DNA of 64,000 nucleotides from an uncultured Oscillospiraceae bacterium (GTDB lineage: Bacteria; Bacillota; Clostridia; Oscillospirales; Oscillospiraceae), in the NCBI GenBank assembly GCA_949935795.1, contig CATLFX010000002.1:50157-114156 (forward strand), in the 5' to 3' direction. The notes under the pieces were generated by a model. That model saw only the letters and a list, made by a program, of their open reading frames with translations. It searched no databases and had not been told where the DNA came from. Below, piece by piece: positions 51,767-59,605 of the stretch. Both the position numbers and the translations under genes were made by a program. Positions within the stretch are counted from its first letter, which is position 1. Each line of letters starts with the position of its first letter.

Positions 51767-52901
51767 GGCCGTCCTCCCCTTTCTCCTCGGTCTGGCCGGA
51801 ATTCTCGCCCTCAGCCGGGGGCTCTGGCTCCTCCGCGCTGTCGTGGGGTCCGCTGGGCAGGAATACCCGCCAGGCAATTGCCGCCGCCGCCCCCATGGCC
51901 AGCAGGAACACCATGGCTTTCACCGCGTTGGTAGCGGTGAGCACCACGGCGGACAGCCCCAAAATGGCGGAGATCACATACAGCACCCCCACCGCCTGCT
52001 TTTGGGAGAAACCCATGTCGATGAGCCGGTGGTGGACATGCCCCCGGTCGGGCTGCATGGGGCTCTGTCCATGGGACACCCGCCGCACCACAGCAAAGCA
52101 CACATCAAAGATGGGCAGGCCCAGCATGAGGAAGGGCACCACAAAGGAGATAATTGTGTACTGCTTGAACATGCCCTCCACCGACACCGTGGCCATGATA
52201 AAGCCCAGAAAGGTGGACCCGGTGTCCCCCATGAAAATCTTGGCCGGATTGAAGTTGTAAGGCAAAAAGCCTATACAGGCCCCGGCCAAGGCCGCCATCA
52301 TGACGGCCACGTCCAGCTCGCTGACCAGCAGGGCGATGACCAGCATGGTGGCCGAGCTGATGGTGGACACGCCGCAGGCCAGCCCGTCCAACCCGTCGAT
52401 GAGGTTGACGGCGTTGGTGATGGCCACGATCCAAATCACCGTCACGGGGTAGCTCAGCCATCCCAGTATCCACACCGGGTCGGGACTGAAAATATTAGGA
52501 TTGGACAGCACCTCAATGCGGTTGCCCGCCATCACGGCGATGAGGGCGGCCGCGATCTGCACCAAAAACTTCGGCTTGGCGGGCAGGGCGTATTTGTCGT
52601 CCAGCATGCCCAGCACCACGATGATGACCGCACCCAGCAGCATCCCCTGCTTTTCGGTGTCCAGCGGCACGAACAGCAGCATGGAGACCAAAAAACCGAA
52701 GAAAATGGCCAACCCCCCCATCCGGGGGATGGGATGGTCGTGCATCCGCCGGCCGTCCTTGGGCACGTCCACCGCCCCCACCTTCACCGACAGCGCCTTC
52801 ACCAGCGGCGTGGCGGCAAAGGCCACCACCGCCGCCAGTCCCAGTGCCAGCAGCACGGTCCAGATCTCCTGGGCCGCCATGATCTTACTCAGATTGTTCA
52901 A
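51759..52901 (-). CDS. undecaprenyl-phosphate GlcNAc-1-phosphate transferase (TagO/WecA, MraY family)
   Basis: Starts synthesis of a wall polymer by moving GlcNAc-1-phosphate to undecaprenyl phosphate. It has 380 residues and about ten membrane helices. Catalytic features are PKDGRRMHDHPIPRMGG, LGMLDDKYALPAK, NAVNLIDGLDGLACG, FMGDTGSTFLGFI, and RRVSHGQSPMQPDRGHVHHR. The start is TTG after AAAAGGAG; an ATG further in is an alternative. A cytosolic charged tail ends the protein. Confidence 0.94.
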   Translation of the reverse strand: MNNLSKIMAAQEIWTVLLALGLAAVVAFAATPLVKALSVKVGAVDVPKDGRRMHDHPIPRMGGLAIFFGFLVSMLLFVPLDTEKQGMLLGAVIIVVLGMLDDKYALPAKPKFLVQIAAALIAVMAGNRIEVLSNPNIFSPDPVWILGWLSYPVTVIWIVAITNAVNLIDGLDGLACGVSTISSATMLVIALLVSELDVAVMMAALAGACIGFLPYNFNPAKIFMGDTGSTFLGFIMATVSVEGMFKQYTIISFVVPFLMLGLPIFDVCFAVVRRVSHGQSPMQPDRGHVHHRLIDMGFSQKQAVGVLYVISAILGLSAVVLTATNAVKAMVFLLAMGAAAAIAWRVFLPSGPHDSAEEPEPPAEGENSGQTEEKGEDGHG

Positions 52902-52943
52902 CAGAAATTCGCTCCTTTTCCCCGGGGTCTCTCTCTTTCCCGC

Positions 52944-53945
52944 TTACCGGGGCAGGAAGCCCACCTTTTTATAGACCTTGCGCAGAGTCTTGTTGGCGAT
53001 GTATTCCGCCCGCTCCGCCCCGGCCCGGTAGACGCCCTCCAGGTACGCCTTGTCGGCCAGCAGGCGCTCAGTTTCCTCCCGGATAGGGCGCAGCGTCTCC
53101 ACCACAGCCTCGCCCACAGCGGGCTTGAAAGCGCCGTACCCCTTGCCGTCGAACTCCCGCTCAATCTCCTCGTAGCTCTTTCCGGTGGCGGAGGCGTAAA
53201 TCTGCATCAGGTTGGACACGCCGGGCTTGGCCGCCGGGTCATAGCGCACGCAGTGCTCGGTGTCGCTGTCGGTGACCGCCCGCTTGAACTTCCGGGCGAT
53301 GTCCTCCGGCTTCTCCATCAGGAACACGCAGCCTTCGGGCTGGGACTTGCTCATCTTGCTCTCCGGGGTGGACAGGCTCATAATCCGGGCCCCCACCTTG
53401 GCGATATAGGGCTCGGGCACTTTGAACACGTCGCCGTACACCCCGTTAAACCGATTGGCAATGTCCCGGCAGATCTCCACGTGCTGCTTCTGGTCCTCTC
53501 CCACGGGAACAAAGTCCGGCTGGTAGAGCAGAATATCCGCCGCCATCAGCACCGGGTAGGTGAACAATCCCGCATTGATGTTGTCCGCGTTCCGGGCGGA
53601 CTTGTCCTTGAACTGGGTCATGCGGGACAGCTCGCCGAACATGGTGTAGCAGTCCAGCACCCAGGCCAGCTGGCTGTGGGCGGGGACGTGGGACTGGATG
53701 AACAGCACGCACTTCTCCGGGTCCAGCCCGCAGGCAATGTACTGGGCGATGAGGGTAAGCACCCGCTTGCGCAGCTGGGCCGGGTCCTGGCGGACGGTGA
53801 TGGTGTGCAGGTCCGCCAGGAAGAAATAACAGTCGAACTCGTCGATCATCTCCGGCCAGTGGCGCAGGGGGCCCAGATAGTTGCCGATGTGCAGCTCCCC
53901 GCTGGGCTGGATGCCGGAGAGCATCACTTTTTTGTCGTTTTCCAT
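52944..53945 (-). CDS. trpS: tryptophanyl-tRNA synthetase
   Basis: Charges tRNA-Trp. Class I enzyme of 333 residues. The nucleotide-binding GIQPSGELHIGNYLG is near residue 10 (HIGH-like HIGN) and KMSKSQPEG holds the KMSKS loop near residue 195. PVLMAADILLYQPDFVPVG is the family core. The ribosome-binding site is weak. It lies 14 bases after rsfS; no T-box leader is possible in that space. Confidence 0.97.
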   Translation of the reverse strand: MENDKKVMLSGIQPSGELHIGNYLGPLRHWPEMIDEFDCYFFLADLHTITVRQDPAQLRKRVLTLIAQYIACGLDPEKCVLFIQSHVPAHSQLAWVLDCYTMFGELSRMTQFKDKSARNADNINAGLFTYPVLMAADILLYQPDFVPVGEDQKQHVEICRDIANRFNGVYGDVFKVPEPYIAKVGARIMSLSTPESKMSKSQPEGCVFLMEKPEDIARKFKRAVTDSDTEHCVRYDPAAKPGVSNLMQIYASATGKSYEEIEREFDGKGYGAFKPAVGEAVVETLRPIREETERLLADKAYLEGVYRAGAERAEYIANKTLRKVYKKVGFLPR

Positions 53946-53959
53946 GTCAACTCACAACC

Positions 53960-54328
53960 TTACTCGGCTTCCGCCGTCAGATATTCGGAGACGTCCATCG
54001 GGGCCGCGTCGGACCACAGGTGCTCCAGGCCGTAGAACTCCCGGCCCTCGTCGGTGAAGATGTGGACCACCACGCTGGAGTAATCCATCAGCGTCCACTG
54101 TCCGCCCCGGTGGCCCTCAATGTGGTGGGGCTCCTCCCCCGCCTTGGACATGGCCTCCTCCACCGCGTCGGCCAGCGCCCGCACCTGGGTGTTGGAACTG
54201 CCGCTGCAAATGATAAAATAGTCCGCCAGGGTGGTCTGGTCGGCGGTCCGCAGCACCTTCAAATCCTTGCCCTTTTTGCCGTCCAGGGCCTTGACGATGA
54301 TGGCGATCATTTCCTTCTCGCTCAGCAT
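53960..54328 (-). CDS. rsfS: ribosome silencing factor RsfS
   Basis: Binds uL14 on the large subunit and blocks joining under starvation. It has 122 residues. Family features are DLKVLRTADQTTLADYFIIC, SGSSNTQVRALADAVEEAM, HIEGHRGGQWTLMDYSSVVV and HIFTDEGREFYGLEHLW. AAAGGAGAG sets the ATG at 54328. The usual order nadD-yqeK-rsfS is kept, except that an LCP gene stands in between. Confidence 0.96.
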   Translation of the reverse strand: MLSEKEMIAIIVKALDGKKGKDLKVLRTADQTTLADYFIICSGSSNTQVRALADAVEEAMSKAGEEPHHIEGHRGGQWTLMDYSSVVVHIFTDEGREFYGLEHLWSDAAPMDVSEYLTAEAE

Positions 54329-54353
54329 AAAACTCTCTCCTTTATGATTCGAG

Positions 54354-55874
54354 TTATTCCGGGGTCGCGCCCCAGTCTCCGTTTTCGGGCTCCCCGGCAG
54401 GCGCGGAAACCGGCGTGGGAGCCGGGGTTGAGTCCTCCCCTCCGGAGGGACCCAGCCACGCGGGCCGGGTCTGGACGGGGTCAGGCTGGCTGCTCGCCGG
54501 CGGCGCACCGGTCTGGCCTGGGACAGGGTCGGTGACGGCCGGGTCGGTGGTCACGGGGGCGCTGCCCGCGGGCTCTCCGCTCTCGGTGGGCGCGCCGCTC
54601 TCCAAAGGCTCGGACTCCTCTGGTTCCGGGGTGTCCCGTACCGGCGGTATGGCCGCGCTGGGGTCGGCCAGACGCCCCGTGCTGGAGGACAGCGTATCTC
54701 CATCGGCGCTCACCCGGATCAAATCCAGCTGCCGGATGGTCACCTGCTCCACAAAGGGGTTGAGCCCCTCATTGATGATTTTCAGCAGTTCGCTCTGGCT
54801 GGGATACACCCGGTATCTGTATCTGCCCTGGTAAACGCCGACATGGGGCATGGTGCAGAACTCCACATCGCCCACCTGGAGGCCGCCGATGATGGCCTCC
54901 TGGGCAAACCAGAAGATATTCTCCACCGACAGGTCGCTCTCCACCCGGTTGCCGAACAGCTCGGCCAGCTGGCCAATGCGGGTGACGTTTTTGATCTGGA
55001 GGGTCTGTTTAAGCACCGCTTTCAAGAAGTTCTGCTGGTTGCTCAGACGGTTGATGTCGCTGCCGCCGCCCTCGCCGTAGTAGGGACTCCATTTATTGTT
55101 CTCCCGCCAGCGCACCACCTTCATGGCGTCCTCGCCGTTCAGGAACTGGTTGCCCGGGTCGAAGTGGATGTGGAGGTCCTGATAGGGATCGTCGTAGTCC
55201 ATATGGTGCGGAATGTCATACCACACGCCGCCGATGGCCTCCACCATCTCCCCCACCAGCTCCCAGTCGATCTTGACGTAGTAGTCGGGGGTGAAGCCCA
55301 CCAGCTCGGACACCTCCTGCTTCAGCGCTGCGACGCCCTTCTCCCCTTTGCCGTTCATATTGTATACGCCGTTGATATTTTTGTAGGATGACCTGACATT
55401 TACCAAAGTGTCCCTGGGGATAGACATGACGGTGGCCTGCTGGTTGGTGATATCATAGGTGCCTATCATGATGGTGTCAGTGAGGCCCGATGTCACGTCT
55501 GCGCCGAAAATGAGGAAGGTATAGATATCTCTGCTCTTCCGCGCCCCGCCCACCTTGGGCTGAACCGCGTCGAAGTCCAGGGTCTCCTCGGGGCTGGGGT
55601 CCGCGTTCGGGTCGGCGGACTCCGCCACCTGCTTGGATTCCCCAGGCGCCGGGGGCAGGGTTGGCTTTTTCACCCAGCGGTTGTAGACCAGGACGACAGC
55701 CGCCGCGAGGACCATGACCACCGCCGCCACGATCATGACGATCATGATGATTTTTTCTTTCCGTTTTTGGGCCTGGGCCGGGGTCAGGACCGTTTTTGTC
55801 TTTTTTTCCAGCCGCTTCCCCGGCGCTTCGTGGTCCCACGGCTCTTCATTTCTATTTCTGGGCTGATCGCTCAT
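54354..55874 (-). CDS. LytR-CpsA-Psr (LCP) family wall polymer ligase
   Basis: Attaches wall teichoic acid or other glycopolymers to peptidoglycan on the outer face. It has 506 residues: basic cytosolic N-terminus, one membrane helix near 50-70 (IIMIVMIVAAVVMVLAAAVVL), the LCP domain (TDTIMIGTYDITNQQATVMS, SIPRDTLVNVR with the phosphate-binding Arg, INGVYNMNGKGE, DSLRL-like VVRWRENNKW), and a Pro/Ser/Glu-rich C-terminal tail of about 100 residues. The ATG at 55874 overlaps the stop of nadD-yqeK. The wall-polymer genes downstream fit its role. Confidence 0.94.
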   Translation of the reverse strand: MSDQPRNRNEEPWDHEAPGKRLEKKTKTVLTPAQAQKRKEKIIMIVMIVAAVVMVLAAAVVLVYNRWVKKPTLPPAPGESKQVAESADPNADPSPEETLDFDAVQPKVGGARKSRDIYTFLIFGADVTSGLTDTIMIGTYDITNQQATVMSIPRDTLVNVRSSYKNINGVYNMNGKGEKGVAALKQEVSELVGFTPDYYVKIDWELVGEMVEAIGGVWYDIPHHMDYDDPYQDLHIHFDPGNQFLNGEDAMKVVRWRENNKWSPYYGEGGGSDINRLSNQQNFLKAVLKQTLQIKNVTRIGQLAELFGNRVESDLSVENIFWFAQEAIIGGLQVGDVEFCTMPHVGVYQGRYRYRVYPSQSELLKIINEGLNPFVEQVTIRQLDLIRVSADGDTLSSSTGRLADPSAAIPPVRDTPEPEESEPLESGAPTESGEPAGSAPVTTDPAVTDPVPGQTGAPPASSQPDPVQTRPAWLGPSGGEDSTPAPTPVSAPAGEPENGDWGATPE

Positions 55875-57067
55875 GCTTGACTTCCCTTCCCGTAACATTC
55901 ATAGGCCGCTTTGGTATCGTGGTGGAGCTCCTTGCCCCGCTGTACCATCTCCTGGACGGACAGGCTCGCGCCCATCCCCACCGCGCCGTCCAGATCGGTA
56001 TATGCCAAGCGGCGCAGCTCACCCACCTCGGGGAACGCCCGGCAGGGCTCCATGTAGTCGGCCACATACAAAATTTTTTCCTCCAGGCTCATGCCGGCCC
56101 GGGCGGTGGTGTGGTAGAGGATGGCGTCATAGATGTCGTCAAATCCAAAGATGTATTTGGCCAGGGCCGCGCCGCTCTTGGCGTGGAGCAGCTTGTCGGT
56201 GGCCCGCTCCAGCGGGGATAGGGGGATTCCGTACCGCTGGCAGATTTCCAGATGCTGCTGAACGGTAAAATATTTGGTGCAGTCGTGGAGGATGGCCGCC
56301 CGGCGCATCCGCTCTCCGTCCGCCCCCCAGCGCTCCGCCAGCCGGGCCGCCTCCTCCTCGCACCCCCGGATGTGGGCCAGCCGCTTGGCGTACACCATGG
56401 AGTAGGACACGCACCGCAGGTCGTCCAGGCTGAGCCGTTTCAGGTCGGCCTGGGTCCCATATAGTTTTTCCCGCAAAATGTAACCGTACACCGCTTCCGG
56501 CAAAAATTCCCGGCCTTTTCCCTGGGCCAGCAGCTCCCGCAGCCGGGTGGAGGAGATATCCACCAGCTCCGGGACGGTGATGGTGGCAATCCGCGCCTGG
56601 AATTTTTGGCTTAAAAATTCCCGCTGGGGGGCGAACACCGCCTCGCCGTCCGCCTCGGTGCGGCCGAAGGCGCACACACCCGCCAGGGCCAAAATCTTCT
56701 CCGGCTCCGCCCACAGGTGGAGGGTGAGGAACATGTCCGTCCCCATCAGCAGCCACAGCTCATCCCCCGGCCAGCGCTGGACAGCCTCCTCCAGGGTGTC
56801 GGCGGTGTAGCTTTTCCCCTCCCGGTGGAGCTCGGTATCCCAAACCTCGGTGGAGGCGGGCATCAGCAGCTGGTCGGCGGCAATGCGGGTCATCTCCAGC
56901 CGCTGGGCGCGGTCTGGGCTGCCGGGGGCCAGATCTTTATGAGGCGGGACGCCCGCCGGGATAAACACCAGCCTGTCCAGCTCCAAAGCGGCCATGGCCG
57001 CCTTTGCCGCCGCCAGGTGCCCCAGATGGGGGGGGTTGAAGCTGCCGCCGTAAATGCCGATTTTCAA
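55871..57067 (-). CDS. nadD: fusion: nicotinate-nucleotide adenylyltransferase NadD plus YqeK HD-domain hydrolase
   Basis: A 398-residue two-domain protein. Residues 1-200 are NadD, which makes deamido-NAD: GIYGGSFNPPHLGHL at the start, FIPAGVPPHKDL, and ISSTRLRELL. Residues 210-398 are YqeK-like, with the HD site AAILHDCTKYF and ILYHTTARAGMSLEEKILY; YqeK proteins cleave diadenosine tetraphosphate. In Bacillus the two are separate neighbours. I chose the TTG at 57067, which gives the family start after GAGGGTGG; the frame continues upstream to 57085. Confidence 0.93.
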   Translation of the reverse strand: MKIGIYGGSFNPPHLGHLAAAKAAMAALELDRLVFIPAGVPPHKDLAPGSPDRAQRLEMTRIAADQLLMPASTEVWDTELHREGKSYTADTLEEAVQRWPGDELWLLMGTDMFLTLHLWAEPEKILALAGVCAFGRTEADGEAVFAPQREFLSQKFQARIATITVPELVDISSTRLRELLAQGKGREFLPEAVYGYILREKLYGTQADLKRLSLDDLRCVSYSMVYAKRLAHIRGCEEEAARLAERWGADGERMRRAAILHDCTKYFTVQQHLEICQRYGIPLSPLERATDKLLHAKSGAALAKYIFGFDDIYDAILYHTTARAGMSLEEKILYVADYMEPCRAFPEVGELRRLAYTDLDGAVGMGASLSVQEMVQRGKELHHDTKAAYECYGKGSQA

Positions 57068-57103
57068 TGGGACCACCCTCTCCAAAAAAGTTTTGGGATG
57101 TGC

Positions 57104-57409
57104 CTATTTCACCAGCTTGATTCTCTTGTCGCGGGGCTTGCTGTGGGTCTCCCTGTATAATACGAACTTGGTCCCGATGACCTGGACCACCTCGCTCCGG
57201 GTGGCCCGGGCCAGCTCCTCCGCCCCCTCCCGGGGGGACAGGGGGCTGTTCTCCAGCACCTTGCCCTTGATGAGCTCCCGGGCCTCCAGGGCGTCGTCCG
57301 CCTGCTTCGTCAGGTTGGAGCCGATGCCGTCCTTGCCGATGTGGACAATGGCGTCCAGATCGTTGGCCAGCCCGCGCAGCTGGGCCCGCTGTTTGCTTGT
57401 CAGGTCCAT
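57104..57409 (-). CDS. yhbY: ribosome assembly RNA-binding protein YhbY
   Basis: A 101-residue CRM-domain protein that acts in assembly of the large subunit. Family features are LTSKQRAQLRGLANDLDAIV, HIGKDGIGSNLTKQADDALE, ARELIKGKVL and QVIGTKFVLYRE. It precedes nadD as in the conserved Firmicutes order and overlaps the small Cys protein gene by ten bases. Confidence 0.95.
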   Translation of the reverse strand: MDLTSKQRAQLRGLANDLDAIVHIGKDGIGSNLTKQADDALEARELIKGKVLENSPLSPREGAEELARATRSEVVQVIGTKFVLYRETHSKPRDKRIKLVK

Positions 57410-57738
57410 GGGTCCTCTCTCCGTTTCTTTTTTGTCTCCTTTGGCGGCTGGGCGGGCTGTTCCCGCTCCTGCCGGGCTTTTTCGCTGTAGTAGGCCAAAT
57501 CCGCCCCGAACTTTCGGTCGGATTCCTCCGCCTGCCTCAGCTCTTCCCAGTGCTCCCGGCCGCCCATGCGGTCAAATGCCTCCAGATTCAGCCAGCTCTC
57601 CAGATAGCCGCAGCTCATGCACAGATAGCGCTCCACCGGCAGCGGGTCGCCCACTGTCCGCGCCCTGTAGGCGTCCGCCGACGGAACGGGAATAACCTCC
57701 CGCCCGCCACACTTGGGGCAGATTCCACTGTTTTTCAT
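57400..57738 (-). CDS. small zinc-ribbon-like protein, function unknown
   Basis: A 112-residue protein. The N-terminal CPKCGG and a later CMSCGY (about residues 7 and 42) form a probable four-Cys zinc ribbon. The C-terminal half is charged and helical, ending in Lys/Arg. GGAGGAA sets the ATG at 57738, which overlaps the rdgB stop. It lies between rdgB and yhbY and is probably translated with them. Confidence 0.78.
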   Translation of the reverse strand: MKNSGICPKCGGREVIPVPSADAYRARTVGDPLPVERYLCMSCGYLESWLNLEAFDRMGGREHWEELRQAEESDRKFGADLAYYSEKARQEREQPAQPPKETKKKRREDPWT

Positions 57739-58322
57739 TTCAGATATTCCTCCAGCTTGACCTGGAACGCCTCCAGCGCCTTTCCCCGGTGGGAGATGGC
57801 GTTCTTCTCCTCCGGCGAGAGCTGGGCAAAGGTCTTTTTCAGCTTGGGCAGGAAGAACACCGGGTCGTAGCCGAAACCGCCCTCCCCCATGGCTGCAAAA
57901 GCGATGGTGCCGGGGCACTCTCCCCGGGCGGTGAGCACGTCGCCGTTGGGGAAGCAGCAGGTGATGACGGACACAAATTTTGCCGTCCGGGGCTGGCCCG
58001 CCGGCATGGAGGACAGCAGCAAGCGGTAGCGCCCCGCGTCGTCCAGCCCCTCGCCGCCGTACCGGGCGGAGAACACCCCTGGCGCTCCGTTCAGCGCGTC
58101 CACGCACAGGCCGGAGTCGTCGGCGATGGCGGGCAGGCCGGACGCCTCCATGACGGCTTTCGCCTTGAGCAGGGAGTTCTCCTCAAAGGTGGTCCCCGTC
58201 TCCTCCACGTCCACATCCACGCCCGCATCGGCCTGGGAGCACACCTCCACCCCCATGCCGGATAAAATCTCATTCATCTCTCTGAGCTTTTTCTCGTTTT
58301 TGCTGGCCAGTACCAGTTTCAT
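57735..58322 (-). CDS. rdgB: XTP/dITP diphosphatase (RdgB/HAM1 family)
   Basis: Removes non-canonical purine nucleotides (XTP, dITP) from the pool. It has 195 residues. Family features are the LVLASKNEKKLREMNEIL start, GTTFEENSLLKAKAVMEAS, ADDSGLCVDALNGAPGVFSA, GYDPVFFLPKLKKTFAQLS and AISHRGKALEAFQ. GGGGGT precedes the ATG. A TATAAT lies about 40 bases upstream without a convincing -35. Confidence 0.96.
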   Translation of the reverse strand: MKLVLASKNEKKLREMNEILSGMGVEVCSQADAGVDVDVEETGTTFEENSLLKAKAVMEASGLPAIADDSGLCVDALNGAPGVFSARYGGEGLDDAGRYRLLLSSMPAGQPRTAKFVSVITCCFPNGDVLTARGECPGTIAFAAMGEGGFGYDPVFFLPKLKKTFAQLSPEEKNAISHRGKALEAFQVKLEEYLK

Positions 58323-58403
58323 CCAGATATACCCCCATTCTCATCCATTCTTTTTATTATATCTCAGCCGTCCGCTCAATTCGTTACAGGAGTGTAAATA
58401 TTG

Positions 58404-59270
58404 TCACAAAAGGGCCTCGGTGAAAGCGGCGGCATCGAAGGGCTGGAGGTCGTCCACGCCCTCCCCCACCCCGGCGAACTTCACCGGCACGCCCAGTTCC
58501 TTGGCGATGGCCACCACGATGCCGCCCTTGGCGGTGCCGTCCAGCTTGGTGAGCACAATGCCCGTCACCCCCGCCGCCTTGGAGAACTCCTTGGCCTGGA
58601 TGAGCCCGTTCTGCCCGGTGGTGGCGTCCAGCACCAGCAGGGTCTCCCGGCTGGAATCGGGGCACTCCCGCTCAATGACGCGGCTGATCTTGTTCAGCTC
58701 GCTCATCAGGTTGGCCTTGTTTTGCAGCCGGCCGGCGGTGTCCACCAGCACCACGTCGCTCCTCCTGGCCCTGGCGGCGGACAGGGCGTCGTACACCACG
58801 GCGGCGGGGTCCGCCCCCTCGTGCTGCTTGACGATGTCCACCCCCGCCCGGTCGGACCAGATGGTGAGCTGCTCGGCGGCGGCGGCCCGGAAGGTGTCCC
58901 CGGCGCACAGCAGCACCTTTTTGCCCTCCCGCTTCCAGCGGGCGGCCAGTTTGCCGATGGAGGTGGTTTTGCCCACCCCGTTGACGCCGATGAACAGCAC
59001 GATGGCGGGGGTGCGGCTCATGTCCACCGACAGATCGCCGATGGACAAATATTCGGCTAAAATATCCCGCATACACTGGCGGGCTCCCTCGGTATCCTTA
59101 ATCTTCTGCGCCTTACAGCGGCTTTTCAGCTCCTCCACCGCCTCCATGGTGGTCTCCGCCCCCAGGTCGGCCATCACCAGGGACTCCTCCAGCTCCTCGT
59201 AAAAGTCGTCGTCCAGCTGGGAGAAGCCGTTGAAAATGCCGATCTTCTTGATCTTGTCAAAAAAGCCCAT
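58404..59270 (-). CDS. ftsY: signal recognition particle receptor FtsY
   Basis: GTPase that brings the SRP-ribosome complex to SecYEG. It has 288 residues: only the N and G domains, without the long acidic A domain of enterobacteria. GTPase motifs are [56 protein letters not shown] and [20 protein letters not shown] supports the ATG. It follows smc and the zinc-ribbon gene, the usual smc-ftsY order. Confidence 0.97.
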   Translation of the reverse strand: MGFFDKIKKIGIFNGFSQLDDDFYEELEESLVMADLGAETTMEAVEELKSRCKAQKIKDTEGARQCMRDILAEYLSIGDLSVDMSRTPAIVLFIGVNGVGKTTSIGKLAARWKREGKKVLLCAGDTFRAAAAEQLTIWSDRAGVDIVKQHEGADPAAVVYDALSAARARRSDVVLVDTAGRLQNKANLMSELNKISRVIERECPDSSRETLLVLDATTGQNGLIQAKEFSKAAGVTGIVLTKLDGTAKGGIVVAIAKELGVPVKFAGVGEGVDDLQPFDAAAFTEALL

Positions 59271-59287
59271 ACGCTAAACTTCCTTTT

Positions 59288-59605
59288 TCAGATATTTGGA
59301 TTCTTCGCCCCACAGCGGGGGCACTTGGGGTCGTCCAGGTCGTGGACATGGCCGCAGGCGGGGCAGGTGGTCTGGGCCATATGGTCCTCGTCCTCCCAGT
59401 CCGCGTCATCCTCCCCGCCGCTCCAGTAAAAGTCCAGCTTGCGGCAGTTGGGACAGCCCCACAGCTCCACATCCAGCGCGCCGGCCCAGATGTTGGGCCA
59501 CATGCCGCTCAAAACCCCGGCCTTGCCCAGCTGAATATCCTCCCGCCGGATGAACTCCATGCTGTGGCCGCAGTTTCCGCAGCGTTTTTCATTTTCCTGT
59601 GTCAT
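59288..59605 (-). CDS. double zinc-ribbon protein, function unknown
   Basis: A 105-residue protein with CGNCGH at the start, a Cys pair in WGCPNCRKLDFYW, and CPACGHVHDLDDPKCPRCG at the end, so probably two zinc sites. An acidic stretch (GGEDDADWEDEDH) separates them. It is inserted between smc and ftsY with an ATGA overlap to smc. Function is unknown. Confidence 0.8.
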   Translation of the reverse strand: MTQENEKRCGNCGHSMEFIRREDIQLGKAGVLSGMWPNIWAGALDVELWGCPNCRKLDFYWSGGEDDADWEDEDHMAQTTCPACGHVHDLDDPKCPRCGAKNPNI

